Below, one piece after another: positions 1 through 4,471 of a stretch of 5,613 nt of DNA. How positions within the stretch are numbered: the stretch's first letter is position 1; each line of letters begins with the position of its first letter. A model generated the notes under the pieces. The model was not told where the DNA came from. It worked only from the letters and a program-made list of their open reading frames with translations, and did no database searches. Position numbers and translations under genes: made by a program. The stretch comes from Bacillota bacterium (GTDB lineage: Bacteria; Armatimonadota; Hebobacteria; Hebobacterales; Hebobacteraceae), in assembly GCA_030597345.1 (NCBI GenBank), contig JAUVSA010000149.1, positions 1 to 5,613 on the forward strand. Direction: 5' to 3'.

Positions 1-102
1 CCACTGCAGGCCCAGCAGCAGGAAGGGGCGCCCGTCGACCAGAAGCTGCCACCGGCCGTTGGCGCGCACGAGTCGGGCAAGAGAGCCGGTTTCGGTTGGC
101 AT
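1..102 (-). CDS. N-terminal fragment of a probable beta-galactosidase-type glycoside hydrolase (partial)
   Basis: Only the first 34 codons lie in the window; the gene continues past the left edge with no stop. The start is the ATG at 102-100, chosen because an AGGAGG Shine-Dalgarno sits 6 nt upstream of it. The peptide contains NGRWQLLVDGRPFLLLG followed by LQW. A short N-terminal stretch ending in a pattern like 'nGrw.LlvDGrPFl.lG' is the usual opening strand of GH35/GH42-like beta-galactosidases, including GH35 proteins with a DUF5597 domain, just before the TIM barrel begins. No signal peptide is visible, so a cytoplasmic location is suggested. The catalytic acids lie outside the window, so family and substrate cannot be fixed. 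The gene is divergent from the tRNA-Phe, with about 100 bp between them that must hold both promoters; no convincing -35/-10 pair was found there. Fairly sure it is coding, moderately sure of the family. Confidence 0.72.
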   Translation of the reverse strand, partial: MPTETGSLARLVRANGRWQLLVDGRPFLLLGLQW

Positions 103-108
103 GGTATT

Positions 109-114
109 CCTCCT
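109..114 (-). promoter_or_regulatory. Ribosome binding site of the left partial hydrolase gene
   Basis: On the minus strand AGGAGG is followed by a 6-nt spacer (AATACC) and ATG. This near-perfect Shine-Dalgarno decides the start codon. The same frame is open further upstream, antisense through the tRNA gene, so frame length alone would have suggested a longer protein. Confidence 0.85.
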
Positions 115-206
115 CGTCTCACCCCGCGTGGAGTAGGGCCCAACGATGTTCTGTGAAGACCGCTGGCTTCCCTCCAACCGGTTTCTGGGAGGCGCGAGCA
201 CGCTTC

Positions 207-282
207 GGCGGGATAGCTCAGTTGGTAGAGCACCGGACTGAAAATCCGGGTGTCCCCAGTTCAAATCTGGGTCCCGGCACCA
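207..282 (+). tRNA. tRNA-Phe (anticodon GAA)
   Basis: A complete 76-nt cloverleaf can be drawn. Acceptor strand GGCGGGA (207-213) pairs with TCCCGGC (272-278); D-stem GCTC/GAGC (216-219/228-231) has an AGTTGGTA loop; anticodon stem CCGGA/TCCGG (233-237/245-249) has loop CTGAAAA; T-stem CCCAG/CTGGG (255-259/267-271) has loop TTCAAAT; discriminator A279 is followed by an encoded CCA (280-282). The anticodon at 240-242 is GAA, so it reads UUC/UUU phenylalanine codons. T8, G18G19 and the T-loop are canonical. One oddity is that acceptor pair 2:71 is G208 opposite G277, a mismatch in an otherwise perfect 7-bp stem. The 3' half would pair fully with GCCGGGA, so a single C-to-G change on the 5' side explains it. 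It is transcribed divergently from the left gene and followed 5 nt later by a terminator-like hairpin, suggesting a single-gene transcript. Confidence 0.96.
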
Positions 283-287
283 GCACG

Positions 288-317
288 AAAGGCGATGGCA
301 AAGAGGCCGTCGCCTTT
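288..317 (+). terminator. Intrinsic terminator-like hairpin after tRNA-Phe
   Basis: Positions 288-299 pair with 306-317 over 12 bp (one G-T wobble at 296/309) around a 6-nt loop AAAGAG. The stem opens with AAA and closes with TTT, followed by GCG, so the T-tract is short. The hairpin starts 5 nt after the encoded CCA, where a tRNA transcript would be expected to end. The AAA/TTT symmetry means it could also stop transcription from the minus strand, which matters if the coding-like stretch at 319-441 was once a gene reading toward it. The hairpin itself is clear; the termination function is inferred. Confidence 0.7.
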
Positions 318-318
318 G

Positions 319-441
319 CGCGCCAAGGGTAACGATCGGGGCATTGCTGTAGTAGCGTGTTCGAATCCCCGGGGCGCTGTTGACGATCTTGAGGTCCGTT
401 GAGCCGCCGATGTCACCGAGGTCGAGACGCGCGCCGTTCCA
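319..441 (-). pseudogene. Coding-like minus-strand remnant of unknown identity
   Basis: In one minus-strand frame, 41 codons give a balanced, globular-looking peptide containing NGARLDLGDIGGSTDLK and then VNSAPGIRTRYYSN, unlike the Arg/Pro/Ser-rich shadows elsewhere. Hand-counted GC by codon position is about 59%, 54% and 78% (first, second, third), the pattern expected of a real gene in this GC-rich genome. There is no start with a ribosome binding site, and no stop where the coding character fades. The frame runs on into the hairpin at 288-317 and antisense through the tRNA. I do not recognise the family. It may be a fragment of a decayed gene or a chance open frame. If coding, it argues that the glycosyltransferase on the other strand starts at 517 rather than at the GTG at 445. 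Confidence 0.3.
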
Positions 442-508
442 TTTGTGGAAGTAACATATCGCGGAACAGCGGCCCCTCAAGGCGCTACGACTCCTCTGTC
501 GGCGGGAC

Positions 509-514
509 GGGAGG
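509..514 (+). promoter_or_regulatory. Possible ribosome binding site of the glycosyltransferase gene
   Basis: GGGAGG lies only 2 nt before the ATG at 517, shorter than the usual 5-9 nt, so it is a weak match in spacing. A better spaced AGGAGG at 548-553 precedes an in-frame TTG at 562 by 8 nt, which would remove 15 more residues and start the protein inside its first membrane helix. The farther upstream GTG at 445 has no recognisable site. ATG 517 is the best compromise, but the start is not settled. Confidence 0.4.
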
Positions 515-516
515 AC

Positions 517-2067
517 ATGCGGGGACGATGGCTCGAGAGATGTAGGCAGGAGGCGGTGTGGTTGGCGGCAGGTCTGGGCATCGTGGTCTTGGCCGGCATC
601 CCTGCGATCCTCTATCCGTTTGGGCGGGACCAGGCGATGTTCGCCTATGTCGCGGACGGGTGGCTGCATGGCGACCTGCCGTACCGGGATGCGTGGGACA
701 TCAAGCCGCCAGGGATCTTCGCAGTCTATGCACTGGCCTTCAGTGCCTTCGGGCGCAGCGTGTGGGCGCCGCGAATCGCTGACCTCGTCGCCGCGCTAAT
801 CGCTGCGTTCGTCTTGTATGTGATTGCGCGCCGACAGGGAGGATATCTCCAGGGCGCTATCGCCGCGGCACTGTTTGGGCTGGCCTACTTCACGTTGTCC
901 TACTGGGATACGGCTCAGGCTGAGAGCTTCGCCGCTGTCTTCACCGTTCTCTTCGTCTACGCGCTGCTGCGGGCGCGCGACGGTGGGGGCACCTCCTGGT
1001 GGGCGGCGGCGGGGTTGTGCTTGGGGTGCCTGGTCCTGCTGAAGGCCACGTTCGCAGCGTTTGTGGTCCTCACGGTACCGGCGGGTTGGTCAACCATACG
1101 GCAGCGGCGCCGGATCGGGCCGGGCCTGTGGGCCTTCGGATTGGCTTGCGCGCTGCCGACAGCACTGATGCTCGGCTACTTCGCGCACCACGATGCACTG
1201 GCCTACCTGGGGGAGCTGGTCACGGCTCAGATGGGGTACGCGCAGGGGGCTGACGGGGAGCGCTGGCGGCGGGCCGCGCTGGACTGGGCATTGCTGGCCC
1301 AGGAGCCGACACTTCTGCTGTGCGTGTTGTGCACAGGTCTATCGGTTCTGGCGGGCCGCGCGCGCCGGGGCCCTGATCATTGGATCGTGGTTGCCTGGCT
1401 GGGCGCGTCGTTTCTCCTGTTCGTCGTTCAGCAGCGCTTTCCGGTCTACCACGCTGTGCCCATCCTCCTCCCGCTGGCGCTGCTGGCGAGTGCGCCGCTC
1501 GCCAGTGCAGCGGGATCGCTTGTCCGTGCTCGGGGCCGTGCGCGCCGAGTGCTCGCCGTGGCGGGTGCAGCGCTCGTCCTCATCGGCGCCGCAGCCCCGG
1601 TCTACTCCCGATACAGGCTGGCCTACTCCGTGTTGTGTGGACGGCTGTCACGCCACGAGTACTGGGCGAACTTCCCAGGGATGTATGGCTATTCTTACGG
1701 CGAGTGCGTGCTAGTGGCGGACTTGATACGCGCTCGCACTCGTCCAGGAGAACCCATCCTCGTGTACGCGTTCGAACCGGCCATCTACTTCCTGGCCGAG
1801 CGGCGGAGCCCAACACGCCACCTCAGCACCGCGCCCATCTTCGGTGAGACTCAGATTCCTGAGGAAATGCGACAGCGGTGGCTGGCGGAGCAGCTGCGGG
1901 ACATCGCGGACCGGCCCCCCCACTACCTGGTCATGGTTCGAGGTCTTCACTACCGGGGACTGACTGACGTGCGTGACGACAGCCCCGAGCGCGTCGCGCT
2001 CGGAGGGCATCGCTTCAGACGTGAGGCGACCACCGAGAAGTTCCTCGTCTATCGCCTGAGCGAGTAG
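517..2067 (+). CDS. GT-C fold membrane glycosyltransferase (ArnT/RgtA-like, PMT_2 / GT39-GT83 type)
   Basis: Read from ATG 517, this is a 516-residue polytopic inner-membrane protein. GT-C enzymes of this kind move a sugar from a polyprenyl-phosphate donor to lipid, protein or glycan on the periplasmic side. After a short basic N-terminus and a first helix (about 14-35) comes the first periplasmic loop with the family signature: GRDQ at 36-39, where D38 is the likely catalytic acid, then a short motif with Y56 and D58, then KPPG at 63-66. About nine further hydrophobic segments follow (roughly 87-104, 113-130, 135-151, 160-191 as a pair, 203-223, 255-280, 288-306, 311-332, 345-363). FPVYHAVPILLPL near 308-320 matches the late His-containing helix start of the family. 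Residues about 364-516 form a soluble C-terminal domain. Donor and acceptor cannot be told from sequence. It stands alone: the next gene is 375 nt away, and no glycan-synthesis partner is in view. An alternative start is GTG 445, adding 24 residues. Confidence 0.88.
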   Translation: MRGRWLERCRQEAVWLAAGLGIVVLAGIPAILYPFGRDQAMFAYVADGWLHGDLPYRDAWDIKPPGIFAVYALAFSAFGRSVWAPRIADLVAALIAAFVLYVIARRQGGYLQGAIAAALFGLAYFTLSYWDTAQAESFAAVFTVLFVYALLRARDGGGTSWWAAAGLCLGCLVLLKATFAAFVVLTVPAGWSTIRQRRRIGPGLWAFGLACALPTALMLGYFAHHDALAYLGELVTAQMGYAQGADGERWRRAALDWALLAQEPTLLLCVLCTGLSVLAGRARRGPDHWIVVAWLGASFLLFVVQQRFPVYHAVPILLPLALLASAPLASAAGSLVRARGRARRVLAVAGAALVLIGAAAPVYSRYRLAYSVLCGRLSRHEYWANFPGMYGYSYGECVLVADLIRARTRPGEPILVYAFEPAIYFLAERRSPTRHLSTAPIFGETQIPEEMRQRWLAEQLRDIADRPPHYLVMVRGLHYRGLTDVRDDSPERVALGGHRFRREATTEKFLVYRLSE

Positions 2068-2442
2068 GGCTCGCGCTTGCTGTTCAGAGGCAGTCTCGTG
2101 GTGGGCCGTAAAGCTGGCACTTGCGGACGTCAAGACAGGTGGTAGCCCCGGGCGGGCGCGGCCGGGGTCATCGCGTCTGGGTCCGGTAGGTGATCCGTGG
2201 GGGCTCTCCTCCGGGCCGTTACATAGAGGAAGCGGTTCGAAAGTGTCGGGTGCTACACCAAACTCCCACTCCGAAACGCGAAACAGCAGTACCGACAAAG
2301 CCAGTAAGTTCCTTCTGCCGGGGAGGACACTGCCGGGCTCGACTCATGGCCCATTCTCCTTGGGCGTCCGCACGGCGGACACCACCGGCAGGACCTATCC
2401 CCGCGGGTGCGAATCTCTCTCCCCATCACTGGAGGTGCCATC
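2068..2442 (+). other. Intergenic region, leader of the barrel gene, no recognisable gene
   Basis: No reading frame here has convincing coding character; those that are open on either strand give low-complexity Arg/Pro/Ser-rich products. Structures that can be seen are a GC-rich hairpin (CCCCGG 2146-2151 with CCGGGG 2162-2167, 10-nt loop, no T-run) about 80 bp after the glycosyltransferase stop, and two abutting hairpins upstream of the barrel gene: GCCCA/TGGGC (2349-2353/2361-2365) and GTCCGC/GCGGAC (2366-2371/2375-2380). The first could help end transcription of the upstream gene, although it lacks a T-tract. No promoter with credible -35 and -10 boxes was found, but the 375-bp length implies the barrel gene has its own. 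Confidence 0.5.
2431..2437 (+). promoter_or_regulatory. Ribosome binding site of the barrel gene
   Basis: GGAGGTG is followed at ordinary spacing by ATG 2443. It decides the start in favour of ATG 2443 over the in-frame GTG at 2407, which has no such site and would place the Shine-Dalgarno inside the coding region. Confidence 0.88.
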
Positions 2443-4080
2443 ATGGGGACATTAACAGAGCGCTGGCTGTTCGTATTCCGAGATCACGCCGTCCCCGGGA
2501 ACATCGAGAAGACCATTGCCCTTCTGCCGCGGGCGAAGGCGGCCGGCTTCAACGCCATCCTCCTCGGCGATCATAACCTCCTCACCATCGACCGCATGCC
2601 CGACTCTTACCGCCAGGGCCTTGTGCGGCTGCGGGACGCCATCCGCGAGCACGGCTTCAGACTGCTTGCTAATTGCATGCCCGTCGGCTACGCCGGCTCC
2701 GTCTTCGCCTACGACCCCGACCTCGCCGAGGGCGTTCCCGTCAGAGATGCCCGCTTCGTCGCGCGCGGGGGCGAGCTGCGCTTCGAGCAGGACCCGCTGG
2801 TATCGCTCGTCAACGGGGCCTTCGCCTCCTCCGACGGCCAGCGTTTCGACGACTGGGAAGTGCAGACCGGATTGGGCACCACCTTGTTCATGGAAGCGGG
2901 CGCCGCGCCCGGCGATGGCATGGCGGTGCGCACCGAGATCACCGACCAGCCCTGCCGGCTGGCGCAGCGCGTCAAGCTCAAGCCCTTCCGGCACTACCTC
3001 GTGACCGTCCGCACCAAGATTCAGGACATGGACAACCGCGAGGGGGGAGAGCTCGTCGTGCGCGCAACCGATGCCGAGGGCCGCCCGCGGCGGTTGAACT
3101 ACGCCTGCCTGCCCGGGCTGCCGAGCAGCGACTGGCGCGAGCAACACGCCGTGTTCAACAGCTTCCAATTCGAGGAGGCGATGGTGGGCATCGGCACCTC
3201 CAGCGAAGGGACTGGCACCGTTTGGTGGTCCGATATCTCGATTCAGGAAATCGCGCTGGTGAACGTGCTGCGTCGCGCCGGCTGCCCCGTCACGGTGCGC
3301 GGCGAAGACGGCATGGAGTACGAAGAAGGAGGCGACTTCTTGCCGATAGTCGATCCGCTGCTCGACCCCATGGAGCTATACCACACCCCGCCAATCGTGA
3401 AGCTGACGGCCGACAGCCGCATTTCCGAGGGAGCCGTCGTGCGCATCAGCTACTACCATCCCCTCTTCATATACGGCGACCAAGTATGCGCCTGCCTGAG
3501 CGATCCGAAGGTGTATGAAGTGATGCGCGAGCAGGTCATTCGGCTCGACGAGCTGCTCCACCCCGACGCCTACCTCATGTCCCAGGATGAAATGCGCACG
3601 GCCAACCGCGACCTCGCCTGCCTCGCCCGCAACCTGACCCCCGGGCAGCTAATGGCCGACAGCATCCGCAAGTCCGCCCGGATCCTCCGCGAACTCCGCC
3701 CCGACGCCAAGGTCTGGCTCTGGTCCGACATGATCGACCCCTACCACAACGCCAAAGAGGGCCCGTACTACTTCGTCGAGGGTACCTGGAAAGACTCCTG
3801 GGAAGGGGCCGACCCGGACATCGGCATCGCCAACTGGGCTGGCCACCTCAAGGGCGAGAACTGCCGCTGGTTCGCCGACCGCGGTCACCAGCAAGTGTTA
3901 TGCGGCTACTACGACTACGACGACGACGGCAGCGCCATCGGCGCCTGGCTCAAGGCCGTGGAAGACATACCGGGCGTGGTCGGCGCGATGCATACCAGTT
4001 GGCAGGAGAAGTTCGACACCCTCGAAGCCTGGGCCGAAAAAGCCTGGGGCGCCGACTCCGCACCGCGCCCGAAGACCTAA
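2443..4080 (+). CDS. Uncharacterised glycoside-hydrolase-like TIM-barrel protein with inserted beta-sandwich domain
   Basis: A 545-residue protein, started at ATG 2443 because of a well-placed GGAGGTG. Residues 5-95 look like the first strands and helices of a (beta/alpha)8 barrel (GFNAILLGD at 35-43 is a typical strand end). Residues about 119-275 form an inserted beta-sandwich resembling CBM4/9-type carbohydrate-binding modules: it opens with a 'VNGAF...FDDW' pattern and ends with a strand holding TVWWSD (259-264). A joining segment with VLRRAGCPVTVR and YEEGGDFLPIVDP (275-305) returns to the barrel. The second half carries an adjacent acidic pair D382-E383, similar in placement to the Asp-Glu pair of GH20-like barrels, then VWLWSDMIDPYHNA (424-437), a GYYDYD run (488-493) and HTSW (517-520), aromatic and acidic residues suited to a sugar pocket. 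I recall similar unnamed proteins from Planctomycetota and Verrucomicrobiota, often secreted. This copy has no signal peptide, so it appears cytoplasmic. Activity is not established; hydrolase-like is an inference. Confidence 0.85.
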   Translation: MGTLTERWLFVFRDHAVPGNIEKTIALLPRAKAAGFNAILLGDHNLLTIDRMPDSYRQGLVRLRDAIREHGFRLLANCMPVGYAGSVFAYDPDLAEGVPVRDARFVARGGELRFEQDPLVSLVNGAFASSDGQRFDDWEVQTGLGTTLFMEAGAAPGDGMAVRTEITDQPCRLAQRVKLKPFRHYLVTVRTKIQDMDNREGGELVVRATDAEGRPRRLNYACLPGLPSSDWREQHAVFNSFQFEEAMVGIGTSSEGTGTVWWSDISIQEIALVNVLRRAGCPVTVRGEDGMEYEEGGDFLPIVDPLLDPMELYHTPPIVKLTADSRISEGAVVRISYYHPLFIYGDQVCACLSDPKVYEVMREQVIRLDELLHPDAYLMSQDEMRTANRDLACLARNLTPGQLMADSIRKSARILRELRPDAKVWLWSDMIDPYHNAKEGPYYFVEGTWKDSWEGADPDIGIANWAGHLKGENCRWFADRGHQQVLCGYYDYDDDGSAIGAWLKAVEDIPGVVGAMHTSWQEKFDTLEAWAEKAWGADSAPRPKT

Positions 4081-4126
4081 AACAGGGACGACCCAAAACA
4101 GGGACACCGCTATCTATTCCGTCCCC
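4079..4126 (+). repeat. GGGACA-type repeat block at the 3' end of the barrel gene
   Basis: AAAACAGGGAC occurs twice in direct orientation, at 4079-4089 and 4095-4105 (period 16). The second copy begins an inverted pair GGGAC 4101-4105 / GTCCC 4121-4125 around the 15-nt sequence ACCGCTATCTATTCC. A degenerate third AAAACAG copy is at 4141-4147. The first copy overlaps the TAA stop of the barrel gene. Motifs of the form 'aaaacagggacac...gtcccc' are, from memory, dispersed intergenic repeats in many uncultured bacterial genomes and are often found near REP-associated tyrosine transposases; no transposase is in this window. The repeats are seen directly; the family link is a recollection. It may also fold as a weak terminator. 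Confidence 0.6.
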
Positions 4127-4471
4127 ACACCCACGCGCGAAAAACAGACGATAACCGGCTTGCCACCCACAGCCTACAGCCTTCGCAGCCGAAGCCACTT
4201 CGGCGGAGTGGGTTTGGCGAGAGTGGTGGAGGAAACTGGCCTTGGATCAGAACGCTCTCTGGTTCGGACGAGGGTTCGAGACAGGTCGTTTTGCTCTAGG
4301 AAGTTGCGGTTGCGGACCCCCTCTCCGTCTGGCTGCGGACTCGCCGCTGCGTCCTCACCCTGCTCTCGTCTCTCAGGTCAGCAATACCAACACTCGCCCG
4401 GAAACGAGTGTCTCGAGCTTACGTGAACACGGACACGAGGTATCAGGGCGGCGTAACCACTTCTGTCCGCG
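4081..4471. other. Convergent intergenic region, no recognisable gene
   Basis: The barrel gene (plus) and the repeat protein (minus) converge on this 391-bp stretch. Apart from the repeat block at its left end, it holds a perfect 7-bp hairpin GCCGAAG-CCA-CTTCGGC at 4188-4204, which competes with an overlapping CTTCG/CGAAG pairing at 4181-4194, and a second 7-bp hairpin ending at 4411. The open frames on both strands give compositions rich in Arg, Ser, Pro and Cys without any recognisable motif, so I call no gene. Confidence 0.5.
4390..4411 (-). terminator. Possible terminator hairpin of the right-hand minus-strand gene
   Basis: ACACTCG (4390-4396) and CGAGTGT (4405-4411) form a perfect 7-bp stem around an 8-nt loop, about 60 nt past the stop codon of the minus-strand gene. 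On the minus strand it is followed by TGGTATTG, not a T-run, so it is a poor intrinsic terminator by sequence. Confidence 0.3.

Noticed and set aside
103..318. Minus-strand frame of the left hydrolase stays open upstream through the tRNA into the 319-441 stretch
   Set aside because: Antisense of a tRNA cannot plausibly be coding here, and the AGGAGG before ATG 102 marks the true start. The shared frame is treated as coincidence.
96..332. Plus-strand open frame of 78 codons
   Set aside because: It runs through the tRNA-Phe gene and its terminator, has no ribosome binding site and translates tRNA sequence; chance frame.
359..370. GTTCGAATCCCC resembling a tRNA T-loop and 3' T-stem, suggesting a tRNA fragment or attachment site
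   Set aside because: The flanking bases do not form a T-stem or acceptor stem, and it does not match the tRNA-Phe 3' end, so it is not an attachment-site duplication of that gene.
1711..2298. Minus-strand open frame of 195 codons
   Set aside because: Mostly antisense to the glycosyltransferase C-terminus; the remainder is low-information sequence without ribosome site or motif.
2190..2576. Plus-strand open frame of 128 codons overlapping the barrel gene start
   Set aside because: Arg/Pro/His-rich product, out of frame with the barrel protein, no hydrophobic leader that could represent a frameshifted signal peptide.
2452..3168. Minus-strand open frame of 238 codons inside the barrel gene
   Set aside because: Antisense shadow produced by the high third-position GC of the barrel gene, whose own protein has clear domain structure.
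4188..4204. Perfect GCCGAAG/CTTCGGC hairpin as terminator of the barrel gene
   Set aside because: The stem is real, but there is no T-tract on either side and it lies over 100 bp past the stop; not called as a terminator.
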